Below are positions 8,662 through 16,500 of a stretch of DNA of 33,321 nt, piece by piece. The stretch's first letter is position 1. The number at the start of each line of letters is the position of its first letter. The stretch lies in the NCBI GenBank assembly GCA_017883165.1, contig JADGOC010000024.1:1-33321 (forward strand). Direction: 5' to 3'. The notes under the pieces were generated by a model. That model did not search any database. It worked only from the letters and a program-made list of their open reading frames with translations, and was not told the origin of the DNA. Both the position numbers and the translations under genes were made by a program. This stretch comes from Acidobacteriota bacterium. GTDB lineage: Bacteria > Acidobacteriota > Vicinamibacteria > Vicinamibacterales > CAVVIG01.

Positions 8662-9708
8662 ATGAAACGCATCACGTTCGTGTTCCTGCTCGCCATGCTC
8701 ATGCCACGCCCCGGCGTCGACGCGCAGGACGGCCCGTATCGGTTCGTGAAGGAGATCGCGATCGGCGGTGAAGGCGGTTGGGATTACCTGTCCGTCGATC
8801 CCATGGCGCATCGCCTGTTTGTGTCTCACGGCACTCGGATCGTGGTCGTCGATACCCAGCAGGACACGATCGCGGGCGAAATCACCGAGACCCCCGGCGT
8901 CCACGGCCTGACGGTCGCGTCCGATCTCGGCCGTGGGTTCGTCGCGAATGGCGGGGATAACACCGTCAGCATCGTCGATCTCGCCACGCTCAAGACGCTC
9001 CAGAAGGTCTCGACCGGCGCCGATCCTGACACCATCGCCTACGACCCGGTCCATCACGTCGCGTATGCCTTCGCCAAGGCCGGCAAGACGGCGACGGCGT
9101 TCGACGCGAACAGCGGTGCCATCGTCGCGGAATTCCCGCTTGGCGGCACGCCGCAGGCCACGGTCGTCGATGCGGCGCACGGCAAAGTGTATGTGAATCT
9201 CCAGGACAAGAACGCCATCGCCGTGATTGATACGGCCAGCCGGAAGCTGACAGACACGTGGTCGATCGAGCCGGGGGAGAATCAGTCAGGGCTGGCGATC
9301 GATCTCGAGCACCAGCGCCTGTTTGTCGGCTGCCGCAACAAGCTGATGGTCATGGTCGATGCCACCAACGGCAAGGTGCTCGCGCAGGTGCCAATCGGCG
9401 CCGGCACGGATTCCACCTGGTACGATCCCGGCTCGAAGCTCGCCTTCAGCTCGACTGGCGAGGGGACGGTGACGGTCGCTCGCGAGGAGTCGCCCACCTC
9501 GCTCACGACGGTCCAAACGCTGGCGACGCGGCCATACGCACGAACGATGACGCTCGATCCACGCACGCATCGCATCTATCTTGCGGTTCCCGACTTCGAG
9601 GCCCTCATCCCTGGCCAGCAGGGACGGCCGAAGGCCATTCCCGGGACCTTCCGCGTGCTGGTGTACGAGATGGCCGCGGTCGGCACCGTCGGTCGGTCCG
9701 TGCCGTAA
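8662..9708 (+). CDS. Secreted YncE-like seven-bladed beta-propeller protein
   Basis: A 348-residue protein with a signal peptide (MKRITFVFLLAMLMPRPGVDA, cleavage near residue 21). Repeated propeller blades of the YVTN/NHL type follow, for example HRLFVSHGTRIVVVDTQ, GFVANGGDNTVSIVDL, GKVYVNLQDKNAIAVID and QRLFVGCRNKLMVMVD. YncE-like propellers are periplasmic and bind proteins or DNA; the exact role is unknown. AGGAG lies 7 nt upstream of the ATG. It is 33 bp after DUF190 and may share its transcript. It converges on the MFS gene. Confidence 0.85.
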   Translation: MKRITFVFLLAMLMPRPGVDAQDGPYRFVKEIAIGGEGGWDYLSVDPMAHRLFVSHGTRIVVVDTQQDTIAGEITETPGVHGLTVASDLGRGFVANGGDNTVSIVDLATLKTLQKVSTGADPDTIAYDPVHHVAYAFAKAGKTATAFDANSGAIVAEFPLGGTPQATVVDAAHGKVYVNLQDKNAIAVIDTASRKLTDTWSIEPGENQSGLAIDLEHQRLFVGCRNKLMVMVDATNGKVLAQVPIGAGTDSTWYDPGSKLAFSSTGEGTVTVAREESPTSLTTVQTLATRPYARTMTLDPRTHRIYLAVPDFEALIPGQQGRPKAIPGTFRVLVYEMAAVGTVGRSVP

Positions 9709-9717
9709 TGATGGTGT

Positions 9718-11028
9718 TCAGGCTTCCCGGACGCCGTGGCTGCGCACGAGGAAGTACCCGGCCACGGCGATGAGCAGCACGCCGTTGACGGCGATGACCT
9801 TCGGTGCGCCGATGAGCGTCGCCAGATAGCCGCTCACCAGGCTGCCGAGCGGCATGCCGCCGCGGAACGCGAGCATGTAGATGCTCATCACGCGCCCGCG
9901 CATTTCGTTGGGCGCGATCATCTGGACGAGCGACGTCACCGTCGAAAACACCACCATCAGCGCCGCACCGGTGAGGAACAGGAAGATATCGCTCAGCCAC
10001 AGCACGCGCGAGACGGCGAAGGCGACGATGAGCGCGCCGTACACCGCCTGCATCAGCAGCGCTGTCAGTCCCATCCGCTTGAACTTGCCCAGCCACGCGA
10101 CCGTCAGCGCGCCGAGGATCGAACCGGCGCCCGAAAATGCCATCAGACGGCTGTAGGTGCCGGCGCCTTCGTGAAATACCTGCTGCGCGAACACCGGCAG
10201 GAACGTCAGCAGCGCGAACCCGAGGAACGTCGTCGCCGCCGCCAGGACGATGAAGGCCTTGAGGCTGGGGTGATGTCGCACGTAGGAGAGCCCGCTCTGG
10301 AGCTCGTCCCGCATGCCCTTCGAGGCCGCCGGCGGGATGTGCTTCACCCGCAGCATCATCAGCGTGTTGATCACCACGACGAACGACAGCGCGTTGAGCG
10401 CGAAGCAGGCGTTCATCGCCTGCGGCTCGTCGTAGCCCCACTTCCCGAACACGACCAGCGTCGCGCCGAAGAGCAAGGGGCCGAGCACGCGGGCGACGTT
10501 GAACTGGATCGAGTTGAGCGCGACGGCGTTGGGCAGATCTTTTTTGTCGACGAGCGACGGAATGAGCGACTGATACGCCGGGCCGCCGAACGCCTGCGCG
10601 AAGCCCGTGATCGACGACAGCATCAGGATGTGCCAGACGTGCACGACGTGCAGGTACATGAGCAGTGCGAGCGTGCCCGACGTCGCCATCTGCACGTACT
10701 GCGAGGCAATCAGCGTCCGCCGGCGATCGCGCCGATCGGCGAGCACGCCGCCGATGAGCGTGAAGAGCATGATCGGCAGCTGCTGCAGGAACGCGTCGAG
10801 ACCCAGGTAGAACGGCGACTTGGTCAGCGTGAGGACGAGCCAGTTCTGCGCGACGATCTGCATCCACGTGCCGATGCTCGAGGTGCAGGCGCCGAACCAC
10901 TGCACGCGGAAATCGCGGTACGTGAAAGCGGTCAGCATCCGGCGCATCGTGCGGGCGCCAAAGGAGGAGGGCGGCACGGCAGCGGCGTTGGTGGTCGTGG
11001 TCGGCTGAGCTTTCGAGGATTCGGCCAA
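9718..11028 (-). CDS. MFS transporter, MFS_3 / EntS-like exporter
   Basis: Inner-membrane drug or siderophore-type exporter of 436 residues with about 12 helices. The start is typical of the MFS_3 group: FTYRDFRVQWFGACTSSIGTW, QNWLVLTLTKSPFYLG and GGVLADRRDRRRTL (the loop 2-3 motif). The first 28 residues are a Thr/Ala-rich extension. The TTG start at 11028 is uncertain and an internal ATG before MLTAFTYRDF is possible. Substrate cannot be read from sequence. It is divergent from imuA. Confidence 0.88.
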   Translation of the reverse strand: MAESSKAQPTTTTNAAAVPPSSFGARTMRRMLTAFTYRDFRVQWFGACTSSIGTWMQIVAQNWLVLTLTKSPFYLGLDAFLQQLPIMLFTLIGGVLADRRDRRRTLIASQYVQMATSGTLALLMYLHVVHVWHILMLSSITGFAQAFGGPAYQSLIPSLVDKKDLPNAVALNSIQFNVARVLGPLLFGATLVVFGKWGYDEPQAMNACFALNALSFVVVINTLMMLRVKHIPPAASKGMRDELQSGLSYVRHHPSLKAFIVLAAATTFLGFALLTFLPVFAQQVFHEGAGTYSRLMAFSGAGSILGALTVAWLGKFKRMGLTALLMQAVYGALIVAFAVSRVLWLSDIFLFLTGAALMVVFSTVTSLVQMIAPNEMRGRVMSIYMLAFRGGMPLGSLVSGYLATLIGAPKVIAVNGVLLIAVAGYFLVRSHGVREA

Positions 11029-11076
11029 GAGGTTCTAGAAGGGGCGCGTTCGATATCTTAACCCACTCGACACCCC

Positions 11077-11105
11077 TTGATCGGACGGGACGGGTGCGTT
11101 ATAGT
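11077..11105 (+). promoter_or_regulatory. Sigma-70-type promoter of the imuA-imuB-dnaE2 operon
   Basis: TTGATC (11077-11082), a 17-bp spacer, and TATAGT (11100-11105) make a well-formed vegetative promoter. Transcription should begin near 11112, about 39 nt before the imuA ATG. Confidence 0.7.
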
Positions 11106-11108
11106 GCT

Positions 11109-11136
11109 GTTTCGAAGGGCGAAGAAAAAGCGAAAC
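11109..11136. promoter_or_regulatory. Candidate operator: GTTTCG-N16-CGAAAC at imuA
   Basis: A perfect 6+6 inverted repeat begins just after the -10 box and covers the predicted start site, a position suited to a repressor. The stretch also contains direct CGAA repeats. These operons are LexA-controlled in many bacteria, but this does not match the LexA boxes I know (CTGT-N8-ACAG, GAAC-N4-GTTC, GTTC-N7-GTTC), so the binding protein is unknown. Confidence 0.4.
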
Positions 11137-11150
11137 TCAGGAATCAAACA

Positions 11151-11930
11151 ATGCTTGGACTCGCGCGCGCCGACCTCGAATCGCTGCTTCGGGCCAGGAA
11201 GCTCGATCGCACGCTGACGACGGCGCTGCCACCGGTGTCGTCCGCCCCTGGGGACACCGGCCCGCGCGACGATCTCGCCGTGTCCGCCACCGGCCTTTCG
11301 ACGCTCGACGCGCGACTGGGCGGCGGCCTGCCGCGCGGGCAGTTGTCGGAGCTGGTCGGCCCGCGATCCTCGGGGCGCACGAGCCTCCTGCTGCGGATGC
11401 TCGCCGCGGCGACCGCGCGCGGCGAGCTCGTCGCGCTCGTCGATGTGCTCGATCGCTTCGACGTCGCGTCGGCGCAGGCGGCCGGGATCGATCTCGATCG
11501 GCTGCTCTGGATTCGCGGCCACGTCGTGATGAATCCGGGGCTCTGCCGCGATCTGAATCAGCGCGCGCTCGAGCAGGCGGTGAACGCGCTCACGCTCGTC
11601 CTGCAGGCCGGCAACTTCGGCCTCGTCGCCTTCGACGCCGCCGACGCGCCGTCCGATGCGATCCGCCGTCTTCCGTTCACGACGTGGCTGCGGCTGCAGC
11701 GCATGCTCGAAGGGAGCCAGACGACGTGCGTGCTCGTGGGCGGCGAGCGGCTGGCGCGCAGCTCGGCGGGGTTGACGCTGCAGCTGGGGATTCGGGATTC
11801 GGGATTCGGGGTTCGATTCAGCGGTCGCGTGTTCGATGGTCTCGATGTCGACGCGCGCGTCGTGCGCAGCCGCGCGCGATCGCAGGAGCAAGCCGATGTA
11901 CGCGTGTCTCTATCGACCACCTGCGCCTGA
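11151..11930 (+). CDS. imuA: ImuA, RecA-like protein of the mutasome
   Basis: A 259-residue RecA-fold protein of the damage-induced mutagenesis cassette. It works with ImuB and DnaE2 in translesion synthesis. Walker A region: GQLSELVGPRSSGRTSLLLR (residues 63-82), with the SSGRT form usual in ImuA. A Walker B-like strand FGLVAFDAADAP follows. ATG 11151 was chosen because AGGAA lies 8 nt upstream and because it follows the promoter; the open frame extends 19 codons further back. Near the C-terminus a (GGGATTC)4 repeat encodes GIRDSGFGVRF in place of the usual sequence. The 3' end overlaps imuB by 35 nt. Confidence 0.88.
   Translation: MLGLARADLESLLRARKLDRTLTTALPPVSSAPGDTGPRDDLAVSATGLSTLDARLGGGLPRGQLSELVGPRSSGRTSLLLRMLAAATARGELVALVDVLDRFDVASAQAAGIDLDRLLWIRGHVVMNPGLCRDLNQRALEQAVNALTLVLQAGNFGLVAFDAADAPSDAIRRLPFTTWLRLQRMLEGSQTTCVLVGGERLARSSAGLTLQLGIRDSGFGVRFSGRVFDGLDVDARVVRSRARSQEQADVRVSLSTTCA
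11787..11814 (+). repeat. (GGGATTC)4 heptamer repeat inside imuA
   Basis: Three perfect GGGATTC units and one GGGGTTC unit lie within the coding sequence (about residues 213-222). The unit is not a multiple of three, so gain or loss of one unit would shift the frame of the last ~38 codons and alter the overlap with imuB. Confidence 0.85.
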
Positions 11931-13497
11931 GGATCACGGACACGTAGGGGCCGACCTTGGTCGGCCCGAGCGGGCGGAGCCCTTCGCTATCGCTCAGGAC
12001 AGGCAAGCTCCGCCCCTACTCGCGATCGCGCGCGAGTTCTCGCCGCGCTACGAGCGCCAGGGCGACGACCTGGTGGTGATCGACGTGAGCGGGGTCGGCC
12101 GTCTCTTCGGCGCGTCCCGCGCGATCGGGGACGCGCTCGCGCGGGACGCCGCCCGCCGCGGCGTGCGCGTCCACGTGGCGCTGGCCGGCACGTGCACGGC
12201 GGCGCGGATCCTCGCGTACGCACGGCCCGGCGTCACGGTGGTCGATCGGGGCCGTGAGGCCGACGCGCTGGCGCTGCTCCCGATCGGGATTCTGGAAAAG
12301 ATGACACCCGAGCGCGAGCGTCTACGCTCGAGCGCGAGGAACAGCGAAGCCGTCGCGATCTTTCGCGCCTGGGGCCTCAACACGCTCGGGGAGCTCGCCG
12401 CGCTGCCCGCCTCCGAGCTGGCTGCACGGCTCGGTCAACAAGGCCTCCTGTGGCAGACGCTCGCGCGCGGCGACGATGTCCGCCCGCTGATACCGGATCT
12501 GGCGGAGGAGCGCTTCGACGGGTCGATCGATCTCGACTGGCCGATCGACGGGCTCGAGCCGCTGTCGTTCGTGCTGACGCGGTTGCTCGAGCCGCTGTCG
12601 ACGCGGCTCGAGCGGCGCGATCGCGGTGCGGCGGTACTGCACGTGCGGCTCGGCCTCGTCACACACGAGGTGCACGCACGCCGCCTCGAGTTGCCGGCGC
12701 CCATCCGCGACGTGCGGACGCTGCGCACGCTGGCGCTGCTCGATCTCGAATCGCATCCGCCCCCGGCGGCGATCGACCGCGTCACGGTCGTCATCGACCC
12801 GACGCCGGGCCGCGTGCTGCAGCACACGCTGTTCACGCGCGCGATGCCCACGCCCGAGCAGCTGTCGACGCTCATGGCGCGCCTCGGCGCGTTGATGGGG
12901 CAGGACCGGATCGGCGCGCCGGAGGCGGTCGATTCGTATCGTCCAGGGGCGTTTGCGATGCGAGAGTTTGCGAGCGTTACGTCATCTTTTCTTACTTCTC
13001 GCGGGGCTCCACCCCCGCTCGCCCCTGCGGCTTCGCTGTCCCTCGCGCTCGAGCATAGACTCTCGCGCTCGGGTGAAGGCTGTCACTCCACATTCATTTC
13101 TGCATTGCGGCGCTGTCGCCAGCCGGTGCCCGCGCGCGTGGCGATCGAGGACGATCGCCTCGTGCGCGTCACCACCGATCGCCGCGGATTTGCCGGCGGA
13201 CAGGTGACGCGGTGCGCGGGTCCGTGGCGCACGTCGGGGAACTGGTGGACGCTGACACCCGAGGCCGAGAGCCTACGCTCGAGGCCGAGGGACAGCGAAG
13301 CCGTTGGGGCGAGCGGGGACAGCCGTGAGCCAGAACGCGTGGGGGTGGGGCCCCACGCGCGTGAAGAAAGCACCCCGCGAGACAGTAAAGAATGGAATCG
13401 AGACGAATGGGACGTGGCGCTCAGCGACGGCGCCGTCTATCGCATTTTTCGCGATCGCGAGACCGACGCTTGGTTCATCGACGCGATTGTGGACTGA
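11896..13497 (+). CDS. imuB: ImuB, Y-family polymerase-like mutasome protein with repeat insertions
   Basis: Non-catalytic Y-family polymerase homologue that links DnaE2 to the sliding clamp. Recognised blocks are LLAIAREFSPRYE, VIDVSGVGRLFG, the HhH region IFRAWGLNTLGELAALPASELAARLGQQG, the little-finger region, DSYRPGAFAMREF, then ALRRCRQPVPARV, GPWRTSGNWW and WDVALSDGAVYRIFRD. ATG 11896 has AGGAG 8 nt upstream. The catalytic acidic residues of true Y-polymerases are not seen, as expected for ImuB. Four palindromic elements interrupt it in frame at residues 17-42, 136-153, about 364-397 and 453-500, each between conserved blocks. At 533 residues it is long for the family. Confidence 0.88.
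   Translation: MYACLYRPPAPEDHGHVGADLGRPERAEPFAIAQDRQAPPLLAIAREFSPRYERQGDDLVVIDVSGVGRLFGASRAIGDALARDAARRGVRVHVALAGTCTAARILAYARPGVTVVDRGREADALALLPIGILEKMTPERERLRSSARNSEAVAIFRAWGLNTLGELAALPASELAARLGQQGLLWQTLARGDDVRPLIPDLAEERFDGSIDLDWPIDGLEPLSFVLTRLLEPLSTRLERRDRGAAVLHVRLGLVTHEVHARRLELPAPIRDVRTLRTLALLDLESHPPPAAIDRVTVVIDPTPGRVLQHTLFTRAMPTPEQLSTLMARLGALMGQDRIGAPEAVDSYRPGAFAMREFASVTSSFLTSRGAPPPLAPAASLSLALEHRLSRSGEGCHSTFISALRRCRQPVPARVAIEDDRLVRVTTDRRGFAGGQVTRCAGPWRTSGNWWTLTPEAESLRSRPRDSEAVGASGDSREPERVGVGPHAREESTPRDSKEWNRDEWDVALSDGAVYRIFRDRETDAWFIDAIVD
11944..12019 (+). repeat. 76-bp two-hairpin palindromic element inserted in imuB
   Basis: The ends are an 8-bp inverted repeat, GTAGGGGC (11944-11951) and GCCCCTAC (12012-12019). 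Inside are two hairpins: GGGCCGACC-TT-GGTCGGCCC (11948-11967) and GGGCGGAGC (11972-11980) with GCTCCGCCC (12007-12015). It encodes about 25 residues between MYACLYRPPAPED and LLAIAREFSP, which should be nearly adjacent in ImuB. It looks like a MITE- or REP-like mobile palindrome that kept the frame. Confidence 0.85.
12302..12353 (+). repeat. Palindromic repeat family copy A (in imuB)
   Basis: The core TGACACCCGAG...CTACGCTCGAG...GAACAGCGAAGCCGT is shared with copies B, C and D. It encodes TPERERLRSSARNSEAV between GILEKM and the conserved IFRAWGLNTLG block. The inner part (GAGCGCGAGCGT-CTACGCTCGAGCG) is self-complementary. Confidence 0.85.
12985..13085 (-). repeat. Palindromic repeat family copy B (in imuB, inverted)
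   Basis: Read on the minus strand from 13085 it gives TGACAGCCTTCACCCGAG, then the CTATGCTCGAG core, GAGGGACAGCGAAGCCG and a tail GGGGCGAGCGGGGGTGGAGC. The tail matches copy C. It is inserted between MREF and ALRRCRQP in the opposite orientation, yet still in frame without stops. This shows that the element is open in both orientations. Confidence 0.8.
13253..13395 (+). repeat. Palindromic repeat family copy C (longest copy, in imuB)
   Basis: The core TGACACCCGAGGCCGAGAGC-CTACGCTCGAGG...GGGACAGCGAAGCCG is followed by GGGGCGAGCGGGG as in copy B. An extra hairpin (CGCGTGGGG at 13336-13344, CCCCACGCG at 13351-13359) and the CCCCGCGAGACAGTAAAGAA tail come next. It splits the conserved GNWW and EWDVALSDG segments of ImuB. 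Confidence 0.8.
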
Positions 13498-13512
13498 CGT
13501 TCTGCTATCACT

Positions 13513-13553
13513 CCATCACCCCATCACCCCCATCACCCCATCACCCCATCACC
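13513..13553 (+). repeat. (CCATCACC)n tandem repeat abutting the dnaE2 start
   Basis: Five imperfect CCATCACC units fill the gap between the imuB stop and the dnaE2 ATG. The last unit directly contacts the start codon. The repeat occupies the place where a Shine-Dalgarno should be, and none is visible. Confidence 0.8.
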
Positions 13554-16500
13554 ATGTTCCCCGTGTATATCGAACTCCACACCGCCTCCGCCTTCAGCTT
13601 TCTGCAGGGCGCGTCGCTGCCCGAGACGCTCGTCGATCGCGCCGCGGCGCTCGGCTATCCCGCGATCGCGCTGCTCGATCGCGACGGCGTTTACGGCGCG
13701 CCACGCTTCCACAAAGCGGCGCTCGCGGCCGGCATCCGTCCGATCATCGGCGCGGAGCTGACGATTGGGGAGACGGGAGGGGCGGGAAGCTGGTTGTTGC
13801 CGGTGTTATGCGAATCAGCCGACGGGTACAGGAACCTGTGCCGACTGATTACCACGATGAAGATGCGCGCGCCGAAAGGCGAAGGCGCGCTCGCCCTCGA
13901 CGAGCTCGACGGCCGCACGCGCGGCCTCGTCGCGCTCGTCGGCCGTACGGCGCTCGACGGCCGCCGGTATGGGGTCGGCGGCCTGCTCGATCGCGTCGCG
14001 GGCATCTTCGGCCGCGATCAGGTGTACGTCGAGCTGCAGCGCCATCTGCGCCGCGAGGAAGAAGCCGACATCCAGGCGCTCGTCGCGCTCGCCTCGGCGT
14101 TTCGCGTATCGGTCGTCGCGACCGGGGGCGTCCGCTTCGCGACGCCCGCCGAGCGGCCGCTCTTCGACGTGTTCACCTGCCTTCACCATCACACCGACCT
14201 GGCGCGGGCCGGCCGCCGCTTGGCGCCGAACGCGGAGCGGTACTTGAAGCCGTCGGCCGACATGGCGGCGCTCTTCAGCGATCTGCCGGACGCGGTGCGC
14301 GCGACGCGCGAGCTCGCCGATCGGCTGCAGTACACGATGGCCGATCTCGGCTACCGGTTTCCCGACTACCCGGTGCCGCCGGGCGAGACGCAGGCGTCGT
14401 TTTTGCGCAAGATGGCGGAGGTCGGGGCGCGCGAGCGGTACCGGCCGTATCACGATCGCGCGCGCGCGCAGATTGCGCGCGAGCTCGATCTCATCGAGAA
14501 GCTCGCCCTCGCCGGCTACTTCCTCATCGTCTGGGACATCGTCAATTTCTGCCGGCAGCAGGACATTCTCGTGCAGGGACGCGGAAGCGCGGCCAACAGC
14601 GCCGTGTGCTACAGCCTCGGGATCACGGCGGTCGATCCGGTCGGCATGGATCTGCTGTTCGAGCGGTTTTTGTCCGAAGAGCGCGGCGAGTGGCCCGACA
14701 TCGATCTCGATCTGCCGAGCGGCGATCGCCGCGAGCGCGTCATCCAGCATGTGTACGAGAAATACGGCCGGTTCGGAGCCGCGATGACGGCCAACGTCAT
14801 CACCTACCGCGGGCGAAGCGCCGCGCGCGAAGTGGGGAAGGCGCTCGGGTTCGAGCCGGCGCAGATCGATCGGCTGGCGAAGGTGATGAATAATTTCGAG
14901 TTCACCGATCCGGCCGACGCGCTGCCGCGCCATCTCGCGTCGGTCGGCCTCGATCTGCATGCCGACCGCGTGCGCCATTTCGCGCGCCTGTGGGGCGAGA
15001 TGCAGGATCTGCCGCGTCATCTCGGCCAGCATTCCGGCGGCATGGTGATCTGCCAGGGGCAGCTCGACGCCGTCGTGCCGCTCGAAAACGCGAGCATGCC
15101 GGGCCGCGTCGTCGTGCAGTGGGACAAGGACGACTGCGCCGACATGGGGATCGTCAAGGTCGATCTGCTCGGCCTCGGCATGATGGCGGTGATCCAGGAT
15201 TCGCTGACGCTCGTGCCCAACCTCGATCTGGCGCATTTGCCGCAAAATGATCCGGCCGTCTACCAGATGCTCTGCGAGGCCGACACGATCGGCGTTTTCC
15301 AGGTCGAATCGCGCGCGCAGATGGCGACGCTGCCGCGACTCAAGCCCGCCTGCTTCTATGACATCGTCGTGCAGGTGGCGATCATCAGGCCCGGGCCGAT
15401 CGTCGGCCAGATGGTCCACCCGTATTTGAACCGCCGCGCCGGCCGCGAGCCGGTGCGCTATCCGCATCCCTCGCTCGAGCCGATCCTCGCGCGGACGCTC
15501 GGCGTGCCGCTCTTTCAGGAGCAGTTGCTGCGCATGGCGATGGTCGCCGCCGGGTTCAGCGGCGGACAGGCCGAAGAGCTGCGGCGCGCGTTCGGGTTCA
15601 AGCGATCCGAGCGGCGGATGAAGCCCGTCGAGATGCAGTTGCGCGAGGGGATGGCGCGGCAGGGCATCGAGGGCGAGGCGGCCGAGGAGATCGTCAGGTC
15701 GATTGCGTCCTTCGCGTTGTACGGATTTCCCGAGTCGCACGCGGCGAGCTTCGCGCTGCTGGCGTACGCGAGCGCGTATCTCAAGGCGCATTATCCCGCG
15801 GCGTTCTATACCGCGCTCCTCAACAACCAGCCGATGGGCTTTTATCATCCGTCGACGCTCGTCAAGGACGCCCAGCGCCGCGGCGTCCGGTTCCATCCGA
15901 TCGACGTGCAGGTGTCGCAGTGGGACTGCACGGTGGAGGCCGACGGCTCGATCAGACTCGGCTTGCGATATGTAAACGGTTTGCGCGAGCAAGTTGGCAA
16001 AACGATCGCGACACAGCCTTCACCCGAGGCCGAGCGTCTACGCGCGAGGCCGAGGGACAATGTTGAAATAACCCCGTGTCCGAAATGCGGCTGTGACGAC
16101 CCCTCACTGATCGAACGCGTCAATGCGTCGCGATGGTTCTGCAACACCTGCTCGCACGACTGGGCCGCCGACCCCTCGAGTGACAAGAAACGATTTGCCT
16201 CGCTCGACGATCTGATCCGACAGAGCGGCCTGCGCCGCGATGAAATCGTCACCCTCGCCGACATCGGTGCGCTCAATGCATTCGGATACGACCGGCGCTC
16301 CGCGCTCTGGCAGGCCGAACGGGCGATCAGGCCCAGCGGGGAGCTGTTCACGACGACGGAGACGACGAACAGCGCAGAACTCGCTGAACACGCAGAGTAT
16401 TTTTATCAAGAGCTTTCTGCGAGTTCCGCGGGTTCTGCGCCGGACGTCGTGGACTGCCCACTCAAGCCGATGACCGAAGCCGAGCGTCTCGTGGCCGACT

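Noticed and set aside
11109-11136. Classical LexA box at imuA
   Set aside because: None of the LexA motifs I know (CTGT-N8-ACAG, GAAC-N4-GTTC, GTTC-N7-GTTC) is present; it is reported only as an unassigned dyad.
13513-13553. CRISPR array
   Set aside because: The units are contiguous 7-8 bp repeats with no spacers; no cas genes are present.
13815-15992. A 725-codon open frame antisense to dnaE2
   Set aside because: Composition is that of a high-GC antisense shadow; DnaE2 on the plus strand has all catalytic motifs.
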